A stretch of DNA of 64,000 bases. It comes from Petrolisthes cinctipes. Taxonomy: Eukaryota > Arthropoda > Malacostraca > Decapoda > Porcellanidae. Within the stretch, counting starts at the first letter, position 1. Each line of letters begins with the position of its first letter. Below are positions 23,782 through 32,777 of the stretch, piece by piece. The notes beneath the pieces were generated by a model that worked only from the letters and a program-made list of their open reading frames with translations, was not told the DNA's origin and did no database searches. The stretch spans positions 2,496,501 through 2,560,500 of the forward strand of contig JAWQEG010000506.1 of the NCBI GenBank assembly GCA_033782935.1, in the 5' to 3' direction. Both the position numbers and the translations under genes were made by a program.

Positions 23782-24700
23782 ATACTTTATGCACAACACT
23801 TAACACACAGTAGAGAGATGTGGTATCGGTGCTCCTTGATGCGTTTGGTGAGGTTGACGATGTGGTGTACGGGTGGAATGTGTGCGTGTGTGTGTGTGTG
23901 TGTGTGTGCACAGAATAGTATGCACAGGAGACACAAAAAACAAAATAAATAATGGTGGCACAATACAATAATAGTAATAGCAATAATGAAATATGTTAGG
24001 TACAGAAGTGGAGGGAACGGGTGTGTTCACAACGGGAGGGCGAGGTGAAGCATGGAGAAGTGGAGTAGCACAGGGATGCGTGTGGGGGTAAGGCGTGGAA
24101 GAACAAAGGGGTAACGGTAGGGCAAGCACAAAAAAACAAAGCAAGGAAGAATATACTAGAAACCGGCAAGGGGTAGGAAAGAGAGGCAGGCCAAGCTGGG
24201 GCAGGTACAAGGGAAATTTTAACACGTGGCCAGGTAGCCTGAGGCGAAGAAAGAAGGGCAAATTAGCCTTATAGGCGGGAAACACGATGTGGCGTGGGTG
24301 CGGGAAGCGCGCGGGGGTGGCTACGTGGCGCCGGAAGTGGGAGTGGAGGTGCAACATACGTGATACAAAGAGAGAGGAAGTACGTAGTACCCACGTGGTG
24401 TGGCGAAGAAGAATGAACACAAAAATAAAAGGAAAAACATGACCTGAAAGTCACAGAATTGAGTCGAGCAGCAAAAGAAGTTGGGAGAATAACGTGTGTA
24501 GCAAGTGAGAAGATGGGGAGGTAACACGTGAAGGGTACATGAACAAGGGAAGTGGTGGGTCAGTGGAACATGTATGAAATTAAATAATTAATGCAAAATA
24601 CATGGAGGGAATGAAGGAAATTGTGCATTAACACTATACCTTGGCCATTGTTTGAAGTGAGGGTTGAGATACCTGGTAGTAGCGTGTTGTACGGGGTGCA
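23782..24700. other. Unassigned, repeat-rich spacer
   Basis: It includes a GT microsatellite (about 23,877-23,909). Long minus-strand frames of Pro/His/Thr-rich composition show no domain. It may be decayed LTR-element internal sequence, since it lies between two LTR-like units, but I see no motif to prove it. Confidence 0.35.
23877..23909. repeat. (GT)n microsatellite
   Basis: About 33 bases of TGTGTG with one GC interruption near the start. Confidence 0.95.
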
Positions 24701-24729
24701 GCACAAACGGTATGGAGAGTGTTGTGGCG

Positions 24730-24845
24730 CTGTCCCACGTGGTGCAGATTGTAGAAGCGACGGTGTAGGTCCGTCGTCCCACGTGGCAAAAGTTGTAGAT
24801 CCGTTGTCCCACGGGGCGAAGGTTGTAGGGGCCAAGGTTGTGTAG
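24730..24845 (+). repeat. Degenerate minisatellite, GTCCCACGKGG units
   Basis: GTCCCACGTGG or GTCCCACGGGG followed by a GTTGTAG block starts at 24,732, 24,776 and 24,806. The spacing varies (44 and 30 bases). A complementary CTACGTGCCCA-like motif recurs at 53,400-53,700. Confidence 0.5.
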
Positions 24846-25065
24846 AGGAACTTCGTAGGAAGACGTGTAGTGCATACTTGTTGGGTGTCGGTTGGAGCTT
24901 GATTAAGGAGATGTTGATTGTAGAGTGTAGCTTGGAGCTTGGTTGTGATGATGTTGATTGCAGTGTCGTTACCGAGATGTTGTTGTGGAGCTATTGTAAC
25001 ACTTGTGAGTTTGTCAACGGGCTCACCAATTGCGGGACTCCTAGTCTCTCCACTACTCTTCAGGA

Positions 25066-25414
25066 TGTCCAAACTCACTGGTTAAACGGTACACAGGTGC
25101 TCCAGGACCAGGCCAGATGAAGTAGAGAGTGAACACATGGTAGTGGGGGGAAGCATATACATGGGAGAGCTTGTTGGTAGCAACCACCTGCCCAGGTGAG
25201 TGCAAGTAGAAGATGGCGTGGGTGTACAGGAAGGGGGCAGGAGACGGTGGCAGCAAATATGACCAGATCCGTAGCTAGTCGCCTTACATGGGCTGAGAGG
25301 CCCCTTATAAGCCCTTAGGACACGTGGGGGTTGGCCGAGTATAGGCTTGGAGCGTGTCCGACCGGACCCCGAGTCCGAGGAGGCGAGTCCGCTTGGGCCG
25401 CTACTGCAGTTACA
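25066..25414 (-). repeat. LTR-like unit, probably solo
   Basis: The minus strand starts TGTAACTGCAGTAGCGGCCC and ends AACCAGTGAGTTTGGACA. It has a CTTATAAGGGGCC TATA-like box. It shares GTGCTCCAGGACCAGGCCAG and both ends with 26,259-26,641, so the two belong to one family. No clear target duplication is seen. Confidence 0.55.
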
Positions 25415-26258
25415 CCATATATGGTAAAGAAACACTTGAGTTGTGCTAATCTGCATTCTGAAGATGCCTGAATAAGCGAAGTGTCAATAGATATTTGTTT
25501 CACTTTGGTGTATTCTTTCTCCTCTCTGTTCACCACACGTCACTTACTGAGGTGAAAAGGAGGAATAAATTAACGCCAGAAAACTTTCACCTCAGTCCTG
25601 TAAATCTCAAGAATATTTTATATTGTAATCAGATTAGGCGGTGGAGATCCTGTATGAGAATTGAAGAGTGGAGTTTGTTTCACAATTTTGTTACGAAACT
25701 AACCACTACTGTATGGATAATATGTTTTGTGAGAGAGTTGAGGATACCCTTGAATGCTTTTTCTTCGCAACATAGTTATGAAATCGCCTGGCTTGTGTGC
25801 TCAATCTTGCATATAAGACTTAAGAAGGTCGTTTATTTTAAGTATCTTCGAGAGAAACAGCGCAAAAAAGCAATCCCCTATTCGTATACAGAGTCTGTTT
25901 TCTGATTTAGTTGAATCACTCGAATTAAAATGATCCCTTGAGACTGCTGTGTATGATTTCTTGACATACAGTACTACTAGCCTTTGGAGTTAATCCTGGT
26001 TCACTTCAAGAACAATGTCCTACTGTATTATTGAAAAGAAATCCGAACGTGTTCAATACTGTTTCGTAGGAGAAACTTTAGACCGTAATTTGGAAGGCTA
26101 CTAAATCCTCCAAATTATGTCACTAAATAAATCCCATATTCGAAACCTTAATGTTATTTGTTTTAGGATAGTTTCGAAAAATCAGTTGCCTTCCAATTAA
26201 CCAAAAAAAAGTTCTCCCCTTTAGGGTGTGGAATTAAGTAGTCCACTATACCTCAGGG
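25415..26258. other. Unassigned AT-rich sequence
   Basis: A 136-codon plus frame at 25,495-25,905 has no recognisable domain and Leu/Phe-rich composition, so I do not call it a gene. A short motif, GGAAGGCTACTAAATCC (26,092), recurs in variant form at 27,716 and 51,609. Confidence 0.4.
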
Positions 26259-26641
26259 TGTTCAAACTCACTGGTTACACAGTACATGGTTTATTAGAGA
26301 ACAAGTTATAGCACAGGAAGGTAGTACAAGGTAATATAGTGCTCCAGGACCAGGCCAGAAAAAGTATAGTGTACACGTGGAAGCGGGGAAGCCTACACAC
26401 GGGTCTCTTGTACCAGCAGCCGTCGGTCCTGGTGCGTCGCTGCAGTGTGTGGCAGGAGCGTAGCTGGTGGCTTTCCGGAAGGGGAATTGTCGGCCTGGTG
26501 AGTGCTAGAGTCAGAGTGAGCAATGCTGGGCCGGCGGGGGCCGCTTATAAGCCCTTGGGCCTGTGGGGGAGGAGCTTTTGGCTAGCCGCGTCAGGCCGAT
26601 AGGTACAAAGGGAGGTCCCGCTGCCCGCCACAAGGGTTACA
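26259..26641 (-). repeat. LTR-like unit, probably solo
   Basis: The minus strand starts TGTAACCCTTGTGGCGGG and ends CACTGAGTTTGAACA-like (AACCAGTGAGTTTGAACA). It has a CTTATAAGCGGCC box near 26,547 and an AATAAACCATGTAC poly(A) region near 26,290. Same family as 25,066-25,414, but longer in the AATAAA part. Confidence 0.58.
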
Positions 26642-28005
26642 ATTTCTCTACCGTAGGAAGAGCTTATTGTATGGGCTATGACTTTGTTTTTCTGCGCTGG
26701 GATTCCTATTGCCTATATTACATTGCCTTTGTGAGTGGAAGATGGCTCTGTTTGCTTGGCCAATATTGACCCTATGCTAATATGGTAGAAATGACATCTG
26801 GGTGTTGTATAGGGGAGAGTTTATTACCGCCCACGTTAGTGGGTAACTCCAAATTATGACAGGAAACACATAATTTCAGACTCAAAGTAGGGAATTTATT
26901 CTGTAGCATTATTTGTAGAGCTATGTAAACTTCAATTCGCCCATCACAGATGACATTCAGATACTTTGATCCCCTACTGAACTCATAACCATGTCATCTT
27001 GTTTGGGAAGGAGTGTTGGTGGTAAGAGAAAAAATGAGTGAGGAAGAAGGAAGATCACGCGAGGACCGGGATACTCTGTAGCACGAGGATGAATGAGGTT
27101 AGTGGAGGGAGAACAAATAGACGAAAAAGAAAGATAGCAAGCACGAGCAAAAATGAGAGAGGGTGGAGGGAAGGAAGGACAGCACGCCTGAAGGGAATAG
27201 AAGGAAGGGAAGGACAGTCGAAGAATTATACGAAAAATATTGCCTTCTCTTCTACCGGGTCATAAATTGCCCCTCGGCCCGATCAAATGAGGTGGATTAT
27301 GGGTGGTGACGTGGAAGGCGAGGGAATGGCATGTCATTGTAGCAAATGTGGGGCTACATGGGAGATAGTATCGTATCAGATGTCCACGAGGAATACTAAT
27401 ATGAGAGAGTGAGAGTGAGAGAGAATATTTGTTTTACTAAGATAACTTATCTTGGCGAGTGTTGAATGCTCTCAAGGGACGTAGCAAAGAACGAGAGAAT
27501 AACCAAGCTATTATTTATATTGATATGCACAATTTTAAACAAACTACTCGGTCGATAGATCAAGCATAGTGTTATACATATATTTCATCTAATCCGTTGT
27601 TCAGTTTGGATATAGGAAGAAGAGAAAAGATGAGAGTCTTCGAAATAAAACTTTATATAAAGATCAGACGAAGCAAGAAACATTTTAAGGGAGAACCTCT
27701 TTTTGCCAAATAGGGTGGCTACTGATTCCTGCAACTATACCAGGAAGAAAATCGCTCCAGTCTTATACAAACAGGGAATCTGTTGTTTTGTTTGGAGTAC
27801 TCAGCAGGGCTCCAAGAGTTTTTCCCCTTCAAGGCTCCCAGTCAAGGAAATGAAAGTATGAACGTGATTTCATAATAAGTGAAACTCGACAATGCGACCT
27901 CATTACACAACCCGCCTGGGCATCATTTCGCCCAGATTCCAGAGATAATGAAAATATACAAACTTATGTCAAAATCTAAACGGAGAACACTTTTTGTTAA
28001 ATTAG
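26642..28005. other. Unassigned AT-rich sequence
   Basis: No coding domain. An A/G-rich purine tract lies at 27,030-27,240. Nothing else is supportable. Confidence 0.5.
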
Positions 28006-28050
28006 TGCATTTGTCGCGGCTTCTAGCCGCTTAAATTGTGATTATTGGTT

Positions 28051-28263
28051 GTGAAACCAGCACAGCTGGATTGCTATAGAATACGCCCCTTCTCAAGCCC
28101 AGGCCCCGTATAGGCATAATCTGGGTTGGAAGGGTCTATTCCGTGACGATCATCAGAAGTAAATAAAAATTCAAATCTGGCACTGTACTGATAGTGGAGC
28201 CTACTGGTGGTGGCGTGGTGAGGTATTAGCCCCGCTCCGCGTTCTCAGGCAATTGGTCACTCC
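28051..28263 (+). repeat. DIRS inverted terminal repeat, left
   Basis: Runs from GTGAAACCAGCACAGCTGG to CAATTGGTCACTC. It is the inverse of 35,271-35,480 with a handful of mismatches. A terminal ~45-bp extension (28,006-28,050) is not shared with the right end but is copied in the internal complementary region. Confidence 0.88.
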
Positions 28264-28320
28264 AATGAGAAAGGAAGAAGTGAATGCCTGCCGCATCGGG
28301 AGGTGGGTGGGTCAGTCAAA

Positions 28321-28422
28321 GCTGTGCTGGTTTCACAACCAATAAATACAATTTAAGCGGCTAGAAGCCGCGACAAATGCATTATTATTGGTATAGTGAA
28401 ACCAGCACAGCTGGATTGCTAT
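28321..28422 (+). repeat. DIRS internal complementary region
   Basis: The first half (to ACAAATGC) is the inverse of the left terminus (28,006-28,065). The second half (ATTATTGGTATAGTGAAACC to GGATTGCTAT) is the inverse of the right terminus (about 35,450-35,494). The junction near 28,381 thus displays the two ends head to head, as on a circular intermediate. Confidence 0.9.
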
Positions 28423-28702
28423 GCATGCGATGCGGTAGGTGGGAGGTGAGGTGGAGGCAATCACGTGCTAGTTAAGAGCGGTTGAGAGCGGAGAGCAGGA
28501 AAGGTAACCGAGCAGGGTGAGGTTGAAGCTAAAGCAACTCCCAACACTGGCTAGGTGAGTAGCCGTGGTGGGAGTGTAGTAGCTTATTCCATATTACCCG
28601 TAGACCATTCTGTTATAGACCAGAATTGTTACACATAAAGTCTTTATAGGCAGACTCGAGGGGTCGGGTCTAGGAGAGGAGGGGAGGGGTGACCATGCAC
28701 AA

Positions 28703-28726
28703 CCCCCCCCCAACCCCCCCCCCCCC
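28703..28726 (-). repeat. Poly-C/poly-G tract in DIRS 3' region
   Basis: C9-AA-C13 on the plus strand, so the DIRS transcript strand has runs of 13 and 9 G. It lies between the recombinase stop and the internal complementary region. Confidence 0.95.
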
Positions 28727-28902
28727 TTTATTCAAGTCCTCTGAGCTAGGGCTATGGCCCCCGCTCAGGTAATGCGATCCCGAGGGGATGAAGGAGGACA
28801 CCAGGATGTAGTCATCCTGTGTTTAATAAAATATCCTGTCACTCATCATAGTAAAGTAATTGTTTGGAGAATGAATACACAAGAATTCCGTAACAATGTA
28901 AT

Positions 28903-30096
28903 TTATTTTGTCCGCACCATATGTACACGTATGATAGACATGGGGATGAGCATGAAGCTGTACAAGATGGGGATGAAGTATGGGATGATAGTGACGGGAC
29001 TTAAGTCGCCCGACCTTTTCTCTTCGGGCGGCCCCTCCCCCCCCATGTGTCTCCCGCGGGGACCCTGGGGAATGGAGGGTGGAGTACCCATAGCCACACA
29101 GGGGGTAGGGGAGAGCGAGTGGAACAGATACCTCGTCCTGAAGGAGGAAGTGGAAGTCCAACCCCCCAAATCCCTAACCCTCTCCACCGAGTGAGTCCTG
29201 AGGAAGGCGAGGGAGGCGGCCACGCCCCTAACGCTGTGAGCCCTCGGGGCGTGTCCGGGATCCCCGTTCTCTATCACTCGGCAGAGAAGGCGAGCGATTG
29301 ACCTAGGGAAGAGAGGGTTACCGGACCTAAAGTTGTAGAAGAGGTGGTCCGGAGAAGCCCCTCTCGTCGCCTCCACGTACGCTGAAAAGGCGTGGACTGG
29401 GCAGAGGGGGTTGAAACTTCCATCCCTCAGGAACGAGGGTACTGCGAGAGGGCCAATCCTGTCGTCAGCCTGCTCGTTCTTAGCTAGAAACGCAGGAGAG
29501 GGGGAGACAGTTAAGGAAGTAAGGTTAGGGCTTACGGAAGAAAAGGCTGTGTGACGGGTCAGGGCTGCCAACTGAGATGCCCTGTACCCTGTAGCTAAGG
29601 CGAGCAGGAAGAGAGCTTTCTGGAGGAGGTGACAAACCTCCAGAGGGACCCCCTCGAAGGTCAGGTAGGAAAGGACGCGGTGAAGGGACCAGGAGGGCGT
29701 CTGGGCCCGGTGAGGTGCGGTCCCCGCCCGAATCCCCATCCTCAGGAGAGAGATAGGCCTCTCCGAAACCTTAGTGTTAAAACCCAGGAGGAGGGGATCA
29801 GACAGGGCTGCGTGATGCGCAAGCACCGTCGCCGGGGCCCTGTTGGTGGAATTGGCGAGCCACGTGAGGAATTTCAGGGCCGTGACCTCCGAGATGACCA
29901 TGGAGGGGTGTCTTCGCAAGAAGTCCTGGAATCTTTTCCAGCACGATTCGTACTGTCGCACCGATGACTGACGATGAGCCCTCAACATCTTGTCCACTGT
30001 CTCCTTAGTGAACCTTTTGCTGAGGACTCCCCGTAGAAACTCCAAGCGTGTAGTTTCAGTGACGCTTGGAGTGGTGCAGACAGGGTGCTGGAGAGG
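28903..30096 (-). CDS. DIRS tyrosine recombinase
   Basis: This enzyme would insert the circular DNA copy by strand exchange. From about 30,060 the frame reads RLEFLRGVLSKRFTKETVDKM, then an N-terminal SAM-like core-binding part (QYESCWKRFQDFL). The catalytic part has R in ATGYRASQL, H-x2-R in AHSVRGVAAS, W in LGGWTSTS and the nucleophile Y in FRTRYLF. The frame is open to a stop at 28,903. Upstream of about 30,096 the same frame is open for 300 more codons, but those overlap the RNase H in another register and look like a shadow. The exact start is unknown; a -1 register overlap with pol is likely. Confidence 0.85.
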   Translation of the reverse strand, partial: PLQHPVCTTPSVTETTRLEFLRGVLSKRFTKETVDKMLRAHRQSSVRQYESCWKRFQDFLRRHPSMVISEVTALKFLTWLANSTNRAPATVLAHHAALSDPLLLGFNTKVSERPISLLRMGIRAGTAPHRAQTPSWSLHRVLSYLTFEGVPLEVCHLLQKALFLLALATGYRASQLAALTRHTAFSSVSPNLTSLTVSPSPAFLAKNEQADDRIGPLAVPSFLRDGSFNPLCPVHAFSAYVEATRGASPDHLFYNFRSGNPLFPRSIARLLCRVIENGDPGHAPRAHSVRGVAASLAFLRTHSVERVRDLGGWTSTSSFRTRYLFHSLSPTPCVAMGTPPSIPQGPRGRHMGGEGPPEEKRSGDLSPVTIIPYFIPILYSFMLIPMSIIRVHMVRTK

Positions 30097-30959
30097 CACG
30101 CCGATCCCAACTGAAGGGGATGAGGGCACCACCGGGACAATTCTCCGAACCACGGCTGTGCTGGCCAGAGGGGGGCTATGAGGAGTACCCTCCCCCAGAA
30201 TGTGCGCAGCTTGAGGATCGCCTTCAGGAGGACTGACGTAGCTGGGGGTGGGAAGAGGTAGAGATGCCCCCACCTGTTCCAGTCCTCTGTGAAGGCTTCC
30301 GGGCCTCCCGCCTCTGTTCTGGACGAGAATGTCAGGAACAGAGGAAGTAGGGCCGTGGATGGGGAGGCGAATAGGTCCACCTCCGGTGTCCCGTAGCGAA
30401 GGCAGAGAGACTCGAACACAAGTGGACGCAGTTGCCACTCGACTGACGTCCCCCTGAACCTGGATAGGGCGTCCGCCCAATCGTTCTCCTGCCCTGGCAT
30501 GTAGCGGGCCGAGAGGTGAATGCACCTCTTGGCCGCTATTGCAAAAATCTGTTCTGACAGGGACAGGAGAATTTCCGACCGTGCGGTGCCCTGTTTCTGC
30601 AGGCACTGCACGGCCGCAACATTGTCCATATCGAAGCGGACGCCTATCCTGGCAAACTGTGGGTGTCTGTTGAGCCATTCCTTCGCTACCATCAACTCCC
30701 GGGCGTTGATGTGTAGTAGCTTCTCCCCTTCCTTCCATCCCCCGCAACGCTGATGTCCCAGGCAAGACTGGTACCCCCAGCCTACGTCCGATGCGTCTGT
30801 CGCCACCGTGATCCCCGGGGGAGGGAACACCCAGGGGACCCGCTGACGCAGGGCACCGGGACGTAGCCAGGGGCGAAGGAGGCGGTGGAGAGAGGGGGAC
30901 ACTTGCCTGGGAAGGTCCCTGTGTGCGGGGGAAAGGTGGAGGTTTACCTTCCGCGTCAA
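29982..30959 (-). CDS. DIRS pol: RNase H and methyltransferase-like segment
   Basis: RNase H residues are visible in order: D in VATDASDVGWGY, E in INARELMVAKEWL, D in DMDNVAAVQCL and D in DWADALSRF. After them comes a segment with PEVDLFASPSTALLP, HLYLFPPPATSVLLKAI and LLIAPLWPAQPWFGEL. This is the stretch usually annotated as the Dam-like part of DIRS pol, though no methyltransferase catalytic motif is evident to me. It should continue the RT frame but is one base out of register, so a frameshift lies near 30,960. Confidence 0.85.
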   Translation of the reverse strand: MTRKVNLHLSPAHRDLPRQVSPSLHRLLRPWLRPGALRQRVPWVFPPPGITVATDASDVGWGYQSCLGHQRCGGWKEGEKLLHINARELMVAKEWLNRHPQFARIGVRFDMDNVAAVQCLQKQGTARSEILLSLSEQIFAIAAKRCIHLSARYMPGQENDWADALSRFRGTSVEWQLRPLVFESLCLRYGTPEVDLFASPSTALLPLFLTFSSRTEAGGPEAFTEDWNRWGHLYLFPPPATSVLLKAILKLRTFWGRVLLIAPLWPAQPWFGELSRWCPHPLQLGSACLSSTLSAPLQASLKLHAWSFYGESSAKGSLRRQWTRC

Positions 30960-31029
30960 GCCTCCTGTGTTTCAGTCGTCCCAGGGGCATTGCAGGGGCC
31001 GCGAAATTTAGGGACCCGAGCAATGATTC

Positions 31030-31892
31030 CTATTGGCGGCGAGAAAAAGTACGGGAAAAATGCGCCTGGCGGACGTGGCGGAGGGTCCGGCGGGCGTTGT
31101 CTGGAGCGAGAGAGAGGGTGGCCGAAAGAGAGTCCCACTCTATTCCTAGCCAACACAGTTTGCGAGTGGGAGTGAGAGAGGACTTGGGGATGTTCAACAG
31201 GAACCCCATTTCCTCTAGCACTCCCCTCGCTACCCGGACGTTGTTTGCTACCTGCTCCTTGGAAGGGGCGTGAAGCAACCAATCGTCCAGGTTCATGAGG
31301 GTGGGGACACCCGCCTCTGCCAGACGGGATGCCACCACCCTCACGAGCTTTGTGAAGACACGAGGAGCTAAAGAAAGACCGAAAGGGAGCCTGGTAAACT
31401 GGAACGTCTCGGTCCCCACCTGGAAGGCCAGAAAACGGCGAAACCTGGGGTGGATCGGGACGTGCCAGTACGCATCCTTGAGATCCAGGAATGCTAACCA
31501 GTCTCCCTTCCTTAGAACTGTGCGGACCTGAGCAACCGAAACCATCTTGAAACGTAAGGTTTTCACAAATTTGTTTAGTTTGTTCAGGTCCATCACCAAT
31601 CTCGTTTTTCCCTGGTCCTTTTTGGGGACCGTGAATAAACGAGAAAGAAAGACCCTTCCCGTCGCCCGCTCCACTACCCCTTTTTCCCGCATTTCTAACA
31701 CATGCAGGACGACCGAAAGTGACACTTTGGTTGAGGCAGGAGGTAGACGTAGTGGCTGTAACGGGAAAAGACAGGTGTCAGTGAGAGTACAGTTAATCCT
31801 AGCCCCCGGGGCTCGAGGGACCCGGGGATGGTTGGAGGGTAAATGACGGGAGAGGCAGAGATTTTGACCGCAAGGGAAAATCTGATTTTGAC
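31030..31892 (-). pseudogene. DIRS pol: reverse transcriptase (exon D)
   Basis: RT motifs are RLVMDLNKLNKF, FLDLKDAYWHVPIHP (motif A), LPFGLSLAPRVFTKLV (motif B) and MNLDDWLLHA (motif C). The tail LNIPKSSLTPTRKLCWLGIEWD is typical of DIRS RT. A TAG at 31,030-31,032 interrupts it before ESLLGSLNFAAPAMPLGR, which still belongs to pol, and the frame then slips into the RNase H register. The exon begins at 31,892 if the AG at 31,893-31,894 is used. An ATG at 31,923 in the same frame could also start it. Confidence 0.83.
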
Positions 31893-31962
31893 CTAACGGG
31901 AACCCAAGGACGGGATTAGGCATAAGTCATATGTCAGATTAGGAGAGTTAACAGTTACTCAC
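31893..31962 (-). other. Candidate intron 3 in DIRS (70 bp)
   Basis: The donor is GTGAGTAAC at 31,962 and the acceptor CCCGTTAG ends at 31,893. Joining leaves G|GT as a glycine codon and links the frame downstream of gag to RT without a stop. If retained, the frame meets TAA within the donor (GGT GAG TAA). Phase 1. It is short for a spliceosomal intron, and the polypyrimidine tract is modest. Confidence 0.55.
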
Positions 31963-32291
31963 CGGAACAGTTATCCAGGGCCATGACAGGCCCTGGCGAA
32001 TTATCCTTGCTGCCCAGCCGTGGGAGGGCCAGGCTGCTGACCACCCTGTGAGGCAGCCCAGAGTGGGACCCTCAAGTGGAGCGGTCCTTCTGGGAGGGGT
32101 GGCTGAAGGAGGACTTGGGCTTGCTGTAGGGCTTGGAGCCCTGTCCCCTCCCTCGAAAAGGCTGCTGGCCCCTCTGGGAGGGCCTGTTGTGTGCCTTCGG
32201 GGGAGTGGGGTACGAGGGCCTCGGCAGTCTGGAAGGCTGGGAGGGCCTTCGGGGCTGGTAGGCTGGTCTGGATGGCTGTGGGGCACGTGGC
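31963..32291 (-). CDS. DIRS gag C-terminus / pol N-terminus (exon C)
   Basis: A Pro/Arg/Ser-rich basic segment (PRAPQPSRPAYQPRRPSQPS, GRGQGSKPYSKPKSSF) fits the nucleic-acid-binding tail of a DIRS Gag. It meets TGA at 32,072-32,074. The same frame continues after the TGA to VMALDNCSG and, through intron 3, into RT. Gag and pol are therefore in one frame separated by one UGA. It may be a true terminator, a readthrough point, or a decayed CGA. Confidence 0.7.
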
Positions 32292-32397
32292 CTACGGACA
32301 AACAGATTGATTAGGAACCAAAGGAGAACCGAATATTCCTTCAATTTCACCTCCCGTGAAAATAACTCAGGTAAGTAGAACAACGAGAGGTACTTAC
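32292..32397 (-). other. Candidate intron 2 in DIRS gag (106 bp)
   Basis: The donor GTAAGTACC begins at 32,397 and the acceptor TTTGTCCGTAG ends at 32,292. Splicing gives AA|G (Lys) and keeps gag open. Retention gives AAG TAA at once. Phase 2. Confidence 0.7.
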
Positions 32398-32658
32398 TTG
32401 GAGGTAGAGGGTTTTGGTAAGTTGATTACCGCTGGGAGTGAGGAGAAGATTGCGTCTGTCGCCGGTTGATCAAAGAGGGCAGGGGAAAGGGGGGCAGCAT
32501 GCACCACTCCCCTCTGTGCCATCTCCGGTGCAGATTTAGCAGCCGCCTGGCGGGCTGCCAGTCTCGCTTCGGCGAAAACCTTCGCCTCCTCCCGCATGTT
32601 GTGGGTCGCCATCGCCGCCACGCCCTCCATCACGGTGGCCATGGAAGAGAGGGAGTCA
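32398..32658 (-). CDS. DIRS gag middle exon (exon B)
   Basis: 87 codons beginning with DSLSSMATVMEGVAAMATH, an alanine-rich, probably helical segment (REEAKVFAEARLAARQAAAK), end at PKPSTSK. The frame joins exon A and exon C only if both flanking introns are removed. Its small size and exact frame fit support the splice model. Confidence 0.72.
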
Positions 32659-32777
32659 CTGTAAGAGGTAAACAAGGAAAAAACCGAGCGAACCCGGGAA
32701 TAAGTACCCGGGAGTAACAGAGAGACCCTCTACCCCGTATCCCCAAAGTAACATGACACAAGAAGTAAGGTACTCAC
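32659..32777 (-). other. Candidate intron 1 in DIRS gag (119 bp)
   Basis: The donor GTGAGTACC begins at 32,777. The acceptor, with a pyrimidine-rich run (TTTTTTCCTTGTTTACCTC) and CTTACAG, ends at 32,659. Splicing gives GC|T (Ala) and preserves frame. Retention gives GCG TGA at once. Phase 2. This is the best of the three by splice-site quality. Confidence 0.75.

Noticed and set aside
25495..25905. Possible host gene of 136 codons
   Set aside because: No recognisable domain, no splice or promoter context, AT-driven composition.
30097..31023. N-terminal 300 codons of the long minus-strand frame containing the tyrosine recombinase
   Set aside because: They overlap the RNase H in another register and are Pro/Gly/Arg-rich with no domain; treated as a shadow.
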